Positions 25,187 through 34,997 of a stretch of 64,000 bases of DNA are shown here, in pieces. The notes below the pieces were generated by a model. The model worked only from the letters and a program-made list of their open reading frames with translations, ran no database searches and had not been told where the DNA came from. Origin of the DNA: an uncultured Chlorobiaceae bacterium (GTDB taxonomy: Bacteria; Bacteroidota; Chlorobiia; Chlorobiales; Chlorobiaceae). The DNA lies in assembly GCA_903994635.1 (NCBI GenBank), contig CAJEXQ010000003.1, positions 108,053 to 172,052 of the forward strand, read 5' to 3'. Numbering within the stretch: position 1 is the stretch's first letter; each line of letters opens with the position of its first letter. A program made the translations under genes and the position numbers.

Positions 25187-26113
25187 GTACGCGCAGATGG
25201 TGGGTTAGCGACAAAGAGCCACTGACAGTGGCAAAGCAATGCGTGCTTGCGTCCGTTAATCGTTCGACGGTATATTTGCCTTCTATCGTTTTGTTTCCTG
25301 ATGCGGAAGAGCTGCTGTTGCTCGAACTGATTGATAAGGAGTACACCAGACATCCATTTTAATGGTAGCCGTAAAATCATGCACTATCTGCGTAACGATG
25401 GTCACAAGATCAACAGGAAACGGGTTCAGCGGCTTATGAGAATGTTGGGGTTGGCCGGTATGGCACCGGGCCCCAACACCAGCAAGCCGCATCCGGAGCA
25501 CAAGATATACCCTTATCTCTTGCGGGGAGTTGATGTCACAAAACCCAACCAGGTTTGGTCGACTGACATCACCTATATTCGCCTTCCAAAGGGCGTTATG
25601 TATCTGGTGGCAGTCATTGACTGGTATTCTCGGAAAGTACTCTCCTGGAGGTTATCGAACTCGCTGGAAAGCACCTTTTGCGTTGACTGTCTGCAAGAAG
25701 CGTTACGGAAGTACGGGACACCGGAAATCTTCAACACCGATCAGGGTGCCCAGTTTACGAGTGCCGCCTTTATAGGAGCCCTCACGACACACCCATCCAT
25801 CAGTATCAGTATGGATGGACGTGGCAGAGCACTGGACAACATTTTTGTCGAACGGCTCTGGCGGAGTGTCAAATATGAGGATATTTACTTAAAAGGGTAC
25901 GCCACCCCAGCAGAATTACATTGCGGATTAAAGGAATATTTCTTATAGTTTAATGTCGAAAGACCGCATCGGTCGTTGGGCTATAATAAACCTGATAAAG
26001 TTTACCGGACAGCCCGCGGAGGGGGTGCAGGGATAGTTGACAAGTATAAAAAGTTGAACAAACTGACAGAAGAGTTAAAGATAAAAGAGGGGCAGCGCCT
26101 TTCCGCTGCATGA
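25183..26113 (+). pseudogene. IS3-family transposase OrfB, frameshifted
   Basis: The DDE integrase-like part is recognisable: VWSTDITYIRLP, FNTDQGAQFTS and DNIFVERLWRSVKYED. However, near 25358 an extra A breaks the frame between EYTRHPF and YGSRK (read NGSRK), and at about 25945 a TAG stop interrupts EYFL-FNVERPHRSLGY. Both lesions remove a functional transposase, so the copy cannot move itself. Confidence 0.88.
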
Positions 26114-26174
26114 ACAGGCCAAGTTACCAACTTAAACTCAGCCACTTTTTGTCTACCGGCTGGGGTCCACTTTA

Positions 26175-26252
26175 GCCCTTCTTCGATTACGCACAGTATT
26201 AATGAACTCAGCACCCAGCGGGTATTTCAAATCACTTGTGGTTAGGAAGATT
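26175..26252 (+). mobile_element. 78-base scrap of an IS1380-type transposase gene
   Basis: This stretch matches 18098-18175 of the intact IS1380 transposase gene with about ten differences and the same reading direction. It begins four bases after the right end of the IS3 element and ends abruptly. It is a different, older copy rather than a recent duplicate. Confidence 0.75.
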
Positions 26253-26569
26253 GTGTGTGACGTGAAGTCGTGTAATAGAATTGTCCGGTAGAACGGACCC
26301 GCTGTTCAGTCAGCGGAGCCCACCGACACATGCAAGCAAAAACAATTATCTGAGATAGGGGGGAATAAAGATGAGAATCAGGTATCCTTCAGCACCAAAG
26401 CAAATCTTCCAGTGTAAGCCATCTTCTTCAACATCCTGAACGCACCATTGGATCAGTAGCTCCCAAAATATAATCTATGCGGAAAAGAGGTGGTATTTTT
26501 ATAAATTCGCTGCTGTTGCCAATGGAGAGCTGGCGCTTATCAGGGCAACTCAGTGGTTACAGAATATAC
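26253..26569. other. Gap between IS debris and tRNA-Ser
   Basis: I see no gene. The only long plus-strand frame here runs into the tRNA and cannot be real. The stretch near 26500-26569 should hold the tRNA promoter, but I cannot pick a convincing -35/-10 pair. Confidence 0.4.
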
Positions 26570-26659
<90 letters not shown>

Positions 26660-26706
26660 AAGGGTAGTCCATGCTTCAGCACTTTCATTACCGTTTATCA
26701 GCCCTT

Positions 26707-26730
26707 AAGCCCGCACCATGCGGGCTTATT
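26707..26730. terminator. Terminator between tRNA-Ser and the YceI gene
   Basis: Stem AAGCCCGC/GCGGGCTT with a five-base loop followed by ATT. It lies 48 bases after the tRNA and 19 bases beyond the stop codon of the convergent YceI gene, so it probably serves both. Confidence 0.65.
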
Positions 26731-26748
26731 AGGTTGTTCACCTCCTCA

Positions 26749-27351
26749 CTATTTTGCCTGCGCCTTGACCAGTTCAACATCCAGCAAAATGTTCACCTCT
26801 TCGCCAACAGCTACTCCACCTGTCTCCAGTGCCTTGTTCCAGACAAGTCCGTAATCTTTGCGATTAATGGTTGTGCTGGCCGAGGTTCCGCGCCGGATAT
26901 TACCCCAGGGATCTTTGCTCTCTTTGGAGAAGGGGGCCACACTTAACACGACCGATTTGGTGACACCATGAATCGTCAAATCTCCCGTAACCTTCATGGC
27001 ACCCTTGCTTGTACGAGTCCATTTTTTTGACACAAAGGTCAAGGCCGGATATTTTGCTGCATCAAAGAACTCCGCGCTCCTCAAATGCTCGTCCCTTTTC
27101 TGAACATTGGTGTTGATGGAACCAGCATCGATGGTGACATCAACCGTTGATTTTGTGATGTCCTGATCATTAATATCAACAACCCCGCTATACTTGTTGA
27201 AATTGCCCTTGACATGGGAAACCATCAGGTGGCTGACACTGAATCCCACATTTGAATGGTCGGCATCAATACTCCACGAAGTTGCAGTGGCCAATGACGG
27301 TAACGCCATAATGGCTATTGTGAGTATTGCCCGTGCGATGTTGCTTTTCAT
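26749..27351 (-). CDS. YceI-family secreted lipid-binding protein
   Basis: A 200-residue periplasmic protein with signal peptide (IARAILTIAIMALPSLATATS). The lipocalin-like YceI domain is complete: WSIDADHSNVGFSVSHLMVSHVKGNF, DVTIDAGSINTNVQKRDEHLRSAEFFDA, and GVAVGEEVNILLDVELVK at the end. YceI proteins bind isoprenoid quinones or similar lipids in the periplasm. The ATG at 27351 is chosen over an in-frame ATG 63 bases upstream because the signal peptide starts there. Confidence 0.92.
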   Translation of the reverse strand: MKSNIARAILTIAIMALPSLATATSWSIDADHSNVGFSVSHLMVSHVKGNFNKYSGVVDINDQDITKSTVDVTIDAGSINTNVQKRDEHLRSAEFFDAAKYPALTFVSKKWTRTSKGAMKVTGDLTIHGVTKSVVLSVAPFSKESKDPWGNIRRGTSASTTINRKDYGLVWNKALETGGVAVGEEVNILLDVELVKAQAK

Positions 27352-27448
27352 GTTTACTCGCTTTTTTTGGTTATGATTGGTTGAAACGCACTGAAAATGG
27401 TAACAAAAATTCACGACCTGCCTGCCAAAAAATTTTCAAATCAACGGC

Positions 27449-27994
27449 TTAAAAAAACCGGGGAATAAATCGCTTCAACCGAAGTGAATAGTCCGCATAC
27501 TCAGGATGGCGTTCAGTCAACCATCGCTCTTCACGGGAAGCTTTATAGCTGAAAAAGATAAATCCAAACAGCGTCAGAAAAAGGTGAGCAAGGCTCATGG
27601 TGAAAAGTGTCCAGCCGGTAGCCGCCAAAAGCAGGCTACTGTAGAGCGGATGACGAACCAGTGCGTATGCGCCAGAGGTGACAAGCTGATTATGGTCGAC
27701 AGGATAGGGTAGCGGTGTCAAAAATTTCCTGAGCTGCCTTGAACCAGAGGCTCCAAGAAGCAAAGCTGCAGCCCAGGTGCAAGCAAGAATGAACCATCTG
27801 AATGGAGCCATCGCTCTCAACAACCCTGCATCAACGCAAGGTACTGCCGGAAGAAAAACAAAAAAGATCATGAGGATAAACTGGAAAATCACCAGATACT
27901 CCCCTTTTTTGCCCCATGAAAGTTTAACTTCTTGAGTAATACGTCTCTCCGTGCTTGTACGTTTTTCCTGAATCTTTGCCCTCAAATCTACCAA
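27449..27994 (-). CDS. Isoprenylcysteine carboxyl methyltransferase-like membrane protein
   Basis: A 181-residue protein with about four membrane helices and the C-terminal block of the ICMT/phospholipid methyltransferase group: SGAYALVRHPLYSSLLL, then SREERWLTERHPEYADYSLRLKRFIPRFF. The His and Glu residues in these blocks bind S-adenosylmethionine and metal in relatives. The start is taken as TTG at 27994, where no ATG is available before the first helix; this is uncertain. Substrate unknown. It follows the beta-barrel protein gene and may share its transcript. Confidence 0.8.
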   Translation of the reverse strand: MVDLRAKIQEKRTSTERRITQEVKLSWGKKGEYLVIFQFILMIFFVFLPAVPCVDAGLLRAMAPFRWFILACTWAAALLLGASGSRQLRKFLTPLPYPVDHNQLVTSGAYALVRHPLYSSLLLAATGWTLFTMSLAHLFLTLFGFIFFSYKASREERWLTERHPEYADYSLRLKRFIPRFF

Positions 27995-28006
27995 TAAAGT
28001 GGCTCA

Positions 28007-28296
28007 TTACCACTGATAACCAACTCCCAGATTGACTCCGGTGCGGTTATCATACCCGGCTTGAAGAGAGTATTGCTGCCTGACAGGAAAATAGGCAATC
28101 CCCCCACCATGTAATTGTACCTTCTGTTGGTTGTAAAAAAATCATACTCCATCGAGAGGGATGGTGCTTTTGCTGTACCACCACCTGCGATGCCCACTCC
28201 TGCACTGTTTTTCAGATTTTTTGCATAAAGCGACGGGGAGATCAACCATCCAGAAAGGAGGGCAATACACATGAGAGTATGACGAGAGTATTTCAT
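28007..28296 (-). pseudogene. Small outer-membrane-barrel-like protein with a one-base deletion
   Basis: The frame opens with a signal peptide (HTLMCIALLSGWLISPSLYAKN) and barrel-like alternation (SAGVGIAGGGTAKAPSLSMEYDFF). At about 28111 the sense switches to another frame: restoring one base after RRYNY gives GGGIAYFPVRQQYSLQAGYD and an end in VNLGVGYQW, with the terminal aromatic residue typical of outer-membrane beta-barrels, stopping at 28007. As sequenced the frame instead runs to 27988 with a non-barrel end. Either a sequencing error or a recent loss of function. With the fix it would be about 96 residues. Confidence 0.7.
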
Positions 28297-28390
28297 TGTT
28301 CTGTTAATCGTTTACAGGGTAACCAGTATTTCATGAACAGCCGCAGTTTATAAAACTCTCCGAAGATACAAAAGCATAAAAAAAAGAGCC

Positions 28391-28828
28391 TCACTCCTCC
28401 CTTCGCTCCACACGCGCCTTCAAAGCCTCATTCATTAGCCGATATCCCTCACAAAACCTCCCTTCGAGCAGAAAAAGGAGAGGAGCGCTGAGAATCCCGC
28501 TGAACTGTTCCGCATGAAGAAATCGGCACCCTCCAACACCAAACCTCTCTATTGTAAAGGAGTGAGAGGCTTCGAAAACACCTTTCAGAAAGATTGCCTG
28601 CCATTCCAGTCTGACGGGAAAAAGAGAACTTTTAACCGTGGCACCAAAAGCAATCTCCGGTAAACCGGGCAGTTTGGCCTTTACTCTCAATCGTTCACCC
28701 ACCGAAGCCTTGCCCGTAACGGCAGAAATAAAGGGGTTCCACTCTTGATAAAGGGCAAAGGTGGTCAGAACCGTCCACACCTTTTCTGCCGGTGCATTGA
28801 TGATAATCTCTCGCTGTACTGTTTTCAC
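28391..28828 (-). CDS. SRPBCC (polyketide cyclase/START-like) family protein
   Basis: A 145-residue single-domain protein starting at GTG (RBS GGGAG). It opens VQREIIINAPAEKVWTVLTTFALYQEWNPFI, the classical SRPBCC start, and ends with the long helix of the lipid-binding pocket (PLLFLLEGRFCEGYRLMNEALKARVE). Such proteins bind hydrophobic ligands; no substrate can be assigned. It follows the YyaL-type gene by 73 bases on the same strand and may be cotranscribed. Confidence 0.87.
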   Translation of the reverse strand: MKTVQREIIINAPAEKVWTVLTTFALYQEWNPFISAVTGKASVGERLRVKAKLPGLPEIAFGATVKSSLFPVRLEWQAIFLKGVFEASHSFTIERFGVGGCRFLHAEQFSGILSAPLLFLLEGRFCEGYRLMNEALKARVERREE

Positions 28829-28901
28829 TCTGGCGCTCCCTGTATCAACTTTTGTATACTTTCCCCAACAACTCAGCAACGAATATACCGGCAGCTCTGG
28901 C

Positions 28902-31061
28902 TCAACCAGCCTGCCCGATGGCGCTTCCACAATGGCTGTCGAGCAAGGCTGCCAGCTTTTCCGGATCTTCCACCGGCAAGAGGCAATGATGATCAAGACA
29001 GAGAGAGGCCTGCGGAGAAGCTGCTCCGGATTGCAAAGTCTCCGAAAACTCCACCAGAGCCGCCAGCTCGCGGGAAGCATGGATCATGACATTGCCGGGC
29101 AGGTATCGTTCATCAACAACAGCACGCAATCGGGCCATCTCTGGATGATGCAGCTCTCCCGAAAGAATAACCCGGCTTTTGCGTTTACTGGCAAAGTTCA
29201 GAGCAACCAGCATCTGTGGTAAAGCATGACTGCTCTCTCTCAGGGTGGAGCCAAAACAGGCTATGGTTTGCTCCGCTTTGATGGTAAACTCCTCTCTGCC
29301 GGTTATTGCGCCAAGGCGAAGCAGATTCAGGGCGCTGACAGCGTTGGCCGAAGGCTCTGCGCCATCATCATTCTCCTTGAGGCGCAGTGGAACCGTATTG
29401 TCATCAAACGCTGTACTGAAATAGCCGCCCTGCGAGCTGTCGTAAAAAAGAGTGTTCTGAAGGTCGGTGAGGTCGAGTACCCACTGAAGATACTCTACCT
29501 CAAGTGAGGCTTCATAGAGGTCGAGGAGCGCCTGCACGAAAAAAACATAATCCTCAGCCATGCCTGGAATAGCTGCATGACCATCCCGATAGCGGCGCAG
29601 CAGGCGACCTTGCTGAGTGCTGTACAGTTTGTCAAGAATAAAAGCAACCGCTTTTTTGGCTGCAACAAGATAGAGATCGTCATGCAATACTCTATACCCT
29701 TTTGCCAGTGCCGAAACCATCAGGCCATTCCATGAGGTCAGTATCTTGTCATCAAGAAAGGGGCGTAGCCTCCCGGCTCTTGCTGTAAAAAGTTTTTCAC
29801 GAGCTACATCAAGCGCAGCCACAACGTCTGCGGCAGTTTTGCCAAACCGCTCTGCTGTCTCCTCAACACTGGCCTGCTGCATTAGAATATTTTTTCCGAT
29901 AAACTCTCCATGAGGATCGTTTTCGGCATTTCCCTTTGCCTTGATGCCATAGGTGAAAGAGAACATCGCCTCAGGCTGCTCATCGGCAAGATGCTCATGC
30001 AGCTCACCAGCTCTCCACAGGTAAAATGCACCCTCTTTTTTTATGGTAGCAGACTCATCCTCAAGGCTGTCAGCATCTTCAGCCGAATAAAAACCTCCTT
30101 CAGGAGAAGTCATATCGCAGAGCACGTAATTGAAGATGTCTCGCGCAACCGTTTTATAAAAAGCATCACCACTGCACTGAAAAGCTTCAAGATAAGAGAG
30201 CGCAAGCTGCGCATTATCATAGAGCATCTTCTCAAAATGGGGCACCTGCCATCGGGCATCAGTAGAGTACCGGGCAAACCCTCCTCCCCCTTTGCCTTCA
30301 ATACCAAGATGATCGTGAATACCGCCCTCGGCCATTTTGACGAGCGTCTTGAGCGCCATGTCAAGTGCCCTTTTGTTGCCAGAGTGGTAGGCCTCGTTGA
30401 AAAGAAAGTTCAGCAACACTGGCCGGGGAAATTTCGGAGCGCCACCGAAGCCGCCAAAAAGCGGATCAAAGGTTGATGCAAGCCATTCGAAACATTGACG
30501 CTGTGGCTGATCGTCAGCGGGCAGATCGGATGATTCTGAGCGTGTAGCTTCTTCAACCATATACACAAAACCCTCCGCGGCATTCATGATTTTTTCCCGG
30601 TCACTCATCCACAAACGTGCAAGAGAGAGCAGAACCGTTGTAAATCCTGCGATACCATAGCGATCCTGAGGGGGAAAATAGGTGCCTCCATAAAATGGCT
30701 TCCGATCGGGAGTGAGCCATACCGACATCGGCCACCCGCCTTGCCCGCTGGTGGAGTGGAGATAGTGCATATAGAGCCGGTCAAGATCAGGAAGCTCTTC
30801 GCGATCCACCTTGATTGAAACAAAATGGCGATTCAGCAGTTCTGCAATCTCTTCGTTTTCAAATGACTCCCGTTCCATGACATGGCACCAGTGGCAAGTC
30901 GAGTAGCCCACAGAAAGAAAGATGGGCAGATCGTCACGCCGTGCTTTTTCAAAAGCCTCCTCACCCCATGCAAACCACTCGACCGGATTGTGAGCATGCT
31001 GCAAGAGATAGGGGCTTTTCTCGTTTGCAAGGCGGTTTGCTTTTCGGGACACGGTGACCAT
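28902..31061 (-). CDS. YyaL/DUF255 thioredoxin-fold and alpha/alpha-barrel protein
   Basis: A 719-residue cytoplasmic protein. The N-terminal 160 residues are a thioredoxin-like DUF255 domain with the redox-like motif [14 protein letters not shown], and the remainder is a six-hairpin glycosidase-like toroid ([13 protein letters not shown], then [29 protein letters not shown]). The human homologue is SPATA20. Function is not established; redox-linked sugar or nucleoside epimerase roles have been suggested for relatives. Length is normal. It forms a compact run with the 100-residue protein upstream and SRPBCC protein downstream. Confidence 0.92.
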   Translation of the reverse strand: MVTVSRKANRLANEKSPYLLQHAHNPVEWFAWGEEAFEKARRDDLPIFLSVGYSTCHWCHVMERESFENEEIAELLNRHFVSIKVDREELPDLDRLYMHYLHSTSGQGGWPMSVWLTPDRKPFYGGTYFPPQDRYGIAGFTTVLLSLARLWMSDREKIMNAAEGFVYMVEEATRSESSDLPADDQPQRQCFEWLASTFDPLFGGFGGAPKFPRPVLLNFLFNEAYHSGNKRALDMALKTLVKMAEGGIHDHLGIEGKGGGGFARYSTDARWQVPHFEKMLYDNAQLALSYLEAFQCSGDAFYKTVARDIFNYVLCDMTSPEGGFYSAEDADSLEDESATIKKEGAFYLWRAGELHEHLADEQPEAMFSFTYGIKAKGNAENDPHGEFIGKNILMQQASVEETAERFGKTAADVVAALDVAREKLFTARAGRLRPFLDDKILTSWNGLMVSALAKGYRVLHDDLYLVAAKKAVAFILDKLYSTQQGRLLRRYRDGHAAIPGMAEDYVFFVQALLDLYEASLEVEYLQWVLDLTDLQNTLFYDSSQGGYFSTAFDDNTVPLRLKENDDGAEPSANAVSALNLLRLGAITGREEFTIKAEQTIACFGSTLRESSHALPQMLVALNFASKRKSRVILSGELHHPEMARLRAVVDERYLPGNVMIHASRELAALVEFSETLQSGAASPQASLCLDHHCLLPVEDPEKLAALLDSHCGSAIGQAG

Positions 31062-31078
31062 AGCAATATCATCAAAGG

Positions 31079-31381
31079 TTATTGGCCAGTGCCGTCAGGC
31101 AGGGTCGCGTTGCCGATAATGGCATCAAAATCCACAGGAAATGATGGTTCGACGTTGTTATGTCGATCCCGCCCCTCCGGCATGGCATGAACCCCTTCAG
31201 GAAACATGCCATAAGCGACAAGATACTCAAGCAGATAGTTGGTCAACCGGTAATACCCACTTGGTTTTCCGGTGGCTTCAAGTGGCGGCTTGCCAGCAGC
31301 CCACCCCTCCACAATTCGCTCGACCAGTGGCTGGTAGTCTGCACCTTGTTTGCCAGACAACCCGGTATTCAGCATCATCAT
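31079..31381 (-). CDS. Conserved hypothetical 100-residue protein
   Basis: A small soluble protein with no family I can name. It has aromatic, helix-forming segments ([28 protein letters not shown]) and a His/Arg-rich stretch. The ATG at 31381 is the first of three consecutive ATGs. Its stop lies 17 bases before the start of the YyaL-type gene, so the two are probably cotranscribed. Codon use matches the core genes around it. Confidence 0.6.
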   Translation of the reverse strand: MMMLNTGLSGKQGADYQPLVERIVEGWAAGKPPLEATGKPSGYYRLTNYLLEYLVAYGMFPEGVHAMPEGRDRHNNVEPSFPVDFDAIIGNATLPDGTGQ

Positions 31382-31408
31382 CTTTCAACCTGTTACTTTT
31401 CAATAATC

Positions 31409-31795
31409 TCACTCCATCGAATGCAGACCGATCATATTCCCTTCGGTATCAACGACCAGAGCCATAAAGCCGTATGGATCAATAGACATTTTTTCGCGAT
31501 AGAGCTGGCCACCGCTTTTGGCTGCCAAAGCGGCTTCAACCTCACAATCTTTGCAACTGAAATAGACCCTCATCCCACTGCCGCCTGATGCAGCACCCTC
31601 CATTTTCACCAAAGTACCACCAATCCCGGGACGATCCATCGCCATCGGGAAGGCCCACATCTCCATTGCTGGATCGCTTTGCAGCAGTTCAAGCTGGACC
31701 TGAAACACCGATTCGATAAAACAAATCCTCGTTTCCCAAGGCGAACACCCTCTGCTACCGGCATATCGCCCCTTACGGAGCTTGTCTGACCTCAT
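31409..31795 (-). CDS. Glyoxalase/VOC-family protein with unusual N-terminus
   Basis: From about residue 30 the 128-residue product is a standard VOC domain (ESVFQVQLE, then AMEMWAFPMAMDRPGIGGTLVKMEG, GMRVYFSCKDC, and SIDPYGFMALVVDTEGNMIGLHS). The first ~28 residues, however, are basic and do not contain the WFEIPV-type first beta strand and metal ligand expected. Strong ribosome site GAGGAGGTGA precedes the ATG. Either the beginning was replaced by a deletion or an old frameshift, or the protein is a truncated VOC. Function unknown. Confidence 0.65.
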   Translation of the reverse strand: MRSDKLRKGRYAGSRGCSPWETRICFIESVFQVQLELLQSDPAMEMWAFPMAMDRPGIGGTLVKMEGAASGGSGMRVYFSCKDCEVEAALAAKSGGQLYREKMSIDPYGFMALVVDTEGNMIGLHSME

Positions 31796-31865
31796 TCACC
31801 TCCTCAAATCAGATATCCTCCTGCCAGACAAAACGCGAGCGGAAGTGATAGTCGATAATCTCTTC

Positions 31866-32600
31866 TCATGCCTTGTCGGTTTTAATCAGTTCATGGGGTG
31901 ATTTCCCCTCCCCTGCCTCTTCATGCGTACGACCATCGCGAATATGGTAGATCCGCTTGAAAGTAGGGATGATTTTTTCGTCGTGGGTGACAATGATAAT
32001 GGCCGTCTCATACTGACGCGCCATGTCGTTGAGGATGGCAATAACCGCAAGCGCACGCTGGCTGTCGAGCGGAGCGGTCGGTTCATCGGCAAGGATGACC
32101 GGCGGATGGTTGACGAGCGCTCTGGCAATAGCCACCCGCTGCTGCTCGCCGCCGGAGAGCTGCGCAGGCATCGCCTTTGCCCTATGGCCGACATCAAGCG
32201 CCTCCAGCAGCTCCATCGCCCGTTTGCGAGCAACGCCGTTTCGCTCACCGGCCAGCATCGGCAGCAGCGCCACATTATCCAGCACATCGAGAAAGGGAAT
32301 CAGGTAGGGTGCCTGAAAGACGAAGCCTATCTTATCGCGCCGGAGTGCCCGGAGATCCCTGATTTTCCAGCCGCCATCGTAGATCATCTCCTCCCCCAGT
32401 CTCATTCGTCCTGCGGATGGTTCAATAACGGCACCAAGGCATTTCAGGAGTGTGCTTTTCCCTGAGCCTGAGGGGCCGACAAGCCCGACAACCTCTGCCG
32501 GAGCAACCTGCATGTCAACCCCCTTCAAGGCATCCACAAGGGTGTCGCCGCTGCCGTACCGCTTCTGTAACCCCTCAATCACAATGCCATTGCCCGACAT
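31866..32600 (-). CDS. ABC transporter ATP-binding protein (DevA/LolD/MacB-like)
   Basis: A 244-residue ATPase: Walker A GPSGSGKSTLLKC, signature LSGGEQQRVAIARALV, Walker B VILADEPTAPLDS, H-loop VTHDEK. In Walker B the usual threonine-rich NLD is APLD. It is the last gene of a tetR-adaptor-permease-ATPase operon and starts one base after the permease stop. It powers export through the FtsX-like permease. Confidence 0.92.
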   Translation of the reverse strand: MSGNGIVIEGLQKRYGSGDTLVDALKGVDMQVAPAEVVGLVGPSGSGKSTLLKCLGAVIEPSAGRMRLGEEMIYDGGWKIRDLRALRRDKIGFVFQAPYLIPFLDVLDNVALLPMLAGERNGVARKRAMELLEALDVGHRAKAMPAQLSGGEQQRVAIARALVNHPPVILADEPTAPLDSQRALAVIAILNDMARQYETAIIIVTHDEKIIPTFKRIYHIRDGRTHEEAGEGKSPHELIKTDKA

Positions 32601-32601
32601 C

Positions 32602-33804
32602 TCAACCTCCTATTGCTTCAGCAGGATCAACCTTGAGCGCTGCTGTAATGGCAAGAATACTGGCAAGAACCGAAATCACCATGACGATGATGAAGCCACG
32701 AATTGCATCGCCGGGTTCAAGCAGCACATATCTTGGAAAAAATGGCGACCAGAGCGTTGCGGCAATCTTTCCAACCACAAAACCAATGGCTCCAAGCCCG
32801 ATCGCCTGCTGAAGAATCATGCTGGCAATAACACGGTTTCTGGTTCCAATCAGCTTCAGCACCGCAATCTCCCGGATCTTTGCCATCGTCATGGTGTAGA
32901 TGATGAAAGCGACAATTGCCGCACTGACAATGGAGAGAATGACGAGAAACATGCCGATCTGTTTGGCCGATGTTGCAATCAGCTTGTCGACAAGAATCGT
33001 TCGCATCTGTGAGCGCGTATAGACCTGAAGCCGCTGCCAGCGTTGAATATCCTTCGCAACGGCTTCCGGAGCATATCCTGGCTTCAGTTGCACGAGCACG
33101 GCATTGACATAGAGGCTGGTGGTTTGTGACGCAATAATGGCATCGAGCAGTCCCGGAACATTTGGACGGTTAAAGCCTGGATTTTGCGCCGTGCGCCGCC
33201 GCTGCTGAAGCAGCATATCGTTATCCTTGAGGAACTGCGCCTCCTGGGCATCTTTCAGAGGAATAAACAGCATCGGATCGCCTCCAGAGGAGACCATGCG
33301 CCGCGTCAACCCGACAACCCGGAATCGGTTGCGGCGGATAATCACGGTATCGCCCAGCGCACATCCTGCTTTGACATCCGCCACAACCTCATAGTGGCCT
33401 CCAGTCAGGTGGCGACCAGCGACGAGAAAGCCCGGCTGCCCAGGCTCACCCGGCCCGCCCGGTACCACGCCCACCACCATTGCCCGCACATCGCCCCCTC
33501 CATGACGCACCTGCATGGTGAGATAGGTGACATTGGCCGCACGCGCCACACCCGCCATGCCGATAATACTGCAGTAGGTATCCTCGTAGAGGCTCGATGG
33601 TTCGGCATAAGGGCCGAGGGTTCCCTGCTGCACCACCCAGAGATCGGCTCCGCTATTGTCGATCAGCACATTGGCATCATCAACCATGCCACGATAGATC
33701 CCGGCCATGCTCAAGGTAACCCCGATCAAAAGACCGAGGCCGAAACCGGTCATGAGAAAGCGCACCCACCCATGCAGTATATCCCGTCCGGCAAGGCTGA
33801 TCAT
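32602..33804 (-). CDS. FtsX/MacB-type ABC transporter permease (DevC-like)
   Basis: A 400-residue permease with one N-terminal helix, a large periplasmic domain (about residues 40-265) and three C-terminal helices, the MacB/FtsX plan. The AVLKLIGTRNRVIASMILQQA stretch in the last third is the coupling segment facing the ATPase. The four-base overlap with the upstream adaptor gene and immediate ATPase downstream fit a DevBCA- or MacAB-like exporter. The outer-membrane channel is not in this operon. Confidence 0.9.
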   Translation of the reverse strand: MISLAGRDILHGWVRFLMTGFGLGLLIGVTLSMAGIYRGMVDDANVLIDNSGADLWVVQQGTLGPYAEPSSLYEDTYCSIIGMAGVARAANVTYLTMQVRHGGGDVRAMVVGVVPGGPGEPGQPGFLVAGRHLTGGHYEVVADVKAGCALGDTVIIRRNRFRVVGLTRRMVSSGGDPMLFIPLKDAQEAQFLKDNDMLLQQRRRTAQNPGFNRPNVPGLLDAIIASQTTSLYVNAVLVQLKPGYAPEAVAKDIQRWQRLQVYTRSQMRTILVDKLIATSAKQIGMFLVILSIVSAAIVAFIIYTMTMAKIREIAVLKLIGTRNRVIASMILQQAIGLGAIGFVVGKIAATLWSPFFPRYVLLEPGDAIRGFIIVMVISVLASILAITAALKVDPAEAIGG

Positions 33805-34997
33805 AAGAGGCTTCCTTTACCGTTATTCCTGATAATCGTGATACGGCTTCCGGCATGTAACGTGCTTTTGCTGTACGCCACAACGCGCTCGCCGGGTTGC
33901 AGACCCGCAAGCACCTGAATGTTTCCCGCCTGGTCAGTTGCACCGATGCGAACCGGCGCAAAACGAAGGGCTGAGCCATCAACCACCCAGATGCCGAGCT
34001 GCCCGTCGACCCGATGCACGCAGGCGTTGGGCACAACGGGAACCGCTTGCAGAGACGAAAGCTGGACGCTCACCTCACACAGTTCGCCAACCGGCGGCAA
34101 TGGCACAGGCTGCACCGTGAAAACAACTTTTGCGAGAATCTCCTCGGTAACGCGATCAGCGAGCGGCTCGACGCGCAGCACAGAGGCAGCAAAACTCCTT
34201 CCTGATTGCGAACGGAGCCTCACCTCCGCCGGAAGCGCCGCTTTCAGCCCCGCACTCTGTAATTGATCGAAGCGAACAGCAACCCAGAGCGTTTTTGGAT
34301 CGATCATCTCAATGACTGTCTGACCCGCCAGCACTGTGTTGCCCGGCTCAGCATCACGGCTTGTCACCAATCCGTCAGTTGGAGCTACAAGCAGCAGATT
34401 GTGCCGCTGCTTCACCATGCCCTGATACTCGGCCTTTACGGACACCAGCCCCTGACGCGCAGCATTGACACCAGCCTGTGCTCCGGATGCAGCAGCGCTG
34501 GCTGCCTCCGCCTCCTGATGCTTCGCGTCCACCAGCTCAGTACTCACGGCATGAGCTTGCAGCAGCAACCCGTACCGTTTTTCCTGCGACGCGGTAAAGA
34601 GCTGTTTTGCCTTGGCATCACGTAACTGCGCTTCTGCCGAAAGCACCCCGGCCTCCGCCCGTTTGATTGCGGAACGCTGAGCGCCAAGATGCTCTTCCAG
34701 ATCGACAGGATCGATTTCACCAACAACCTGACCAGCCTTTACCATGTCACCCACATCAACCGAGAGCCGCTTGAGCCTGCCCGCTGCAACCGAGCCGATT
34801 CGAAAGGTATATCGCGCCTCAATGGTGCCAATTCCAGAGAGCACGGGAGTGATCGCTCTCTTTTCAACCGCAACAACCGTTACCGGCACCGAGGCAAGCG
34901 GGCCTGAGCGCAATGCAACGTAAAAGAAGAGCAGCAGCAGGGGCACCAGCACCGCCAGTAACCGAACCGTTTTTTTATTGATGGCTTTGAATTTCAT
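33801..34997 (-). CDS. HlyD-family periplasmic adaptor of the ABC exporter (DevB-like)
   Basis: A 398-residue membrane-fusion protein: N-terminal anchor (VRLLAVLVPLLLLFFYVAL), first lipoyl half (AGRLKRLSVDVGDMVKAGQVVGEID), a long coiled-coil hairpin (about residues 95-195), the second half near VAPTDGLVTSRDAEPGNTV, and the beta-barrel and proximal domains. It overlaps the permease gene by four bases and its start lies inside the 3' end of the tetR gene, so the operon is fully coupled. Confidence 0.9.
   Translation of the reverse strand: MKFKAINKKTVRLLAVLVPLLLLFFYVALRSGPLASVPVTVVAVEKRAITPVLSGIGTIEARYTFRIGSVAAGRLKRLSVDVGDMVKAGQVVGEIDPVDLEEHLGAQRSAIKRAEAGVLSAEAQLRDAKAKQLFTASQEKRYGLLLQAHAVSTELVDAKHQEAEAASAAASGAQAGVNAARQGLVSVKAEYQGMVKQRHNLLLVAPTDGLVTSRDAEPGNTVLAGQTVIEMIDPKTLWVAVRFDQLQSAGLKAALPAEVRLRSQSGRSFAASVLRVEPLADRVTEEILAKVVFTVQPVPLPPVGELCEVSVQLSSLQAVPVVPNACVHRVDGQLGIWVVDGSALRFAPVRIGATDQAGNIQVLAGLQPGERVVAYSKSTLHAGSRITIIRNNGKGSLL

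Larger units (their letters stand above)
24832..26171 (+). mobile_element. IS3-family insertion sequence (inactive)
   Basis: The ends share AGTGGACCCC (left 24832, right on the other strand ending at 26171). Two overlapping ORFs, orfA and orfB, are present. orfB is broken by a one-base insertion and a nonsense codon. It is inserted in hsdM on the left and abuts an IS1380 scrap on the right, so the right flank has been rearranged. Confidence 0.85.

Noticed and set aside
32023..34266. Several long plus-strand ORFs opposite the exporter operon
   Set aside because: They are GC-rich shadow frames of the minus-strand ABC transporter and adaptor genes.
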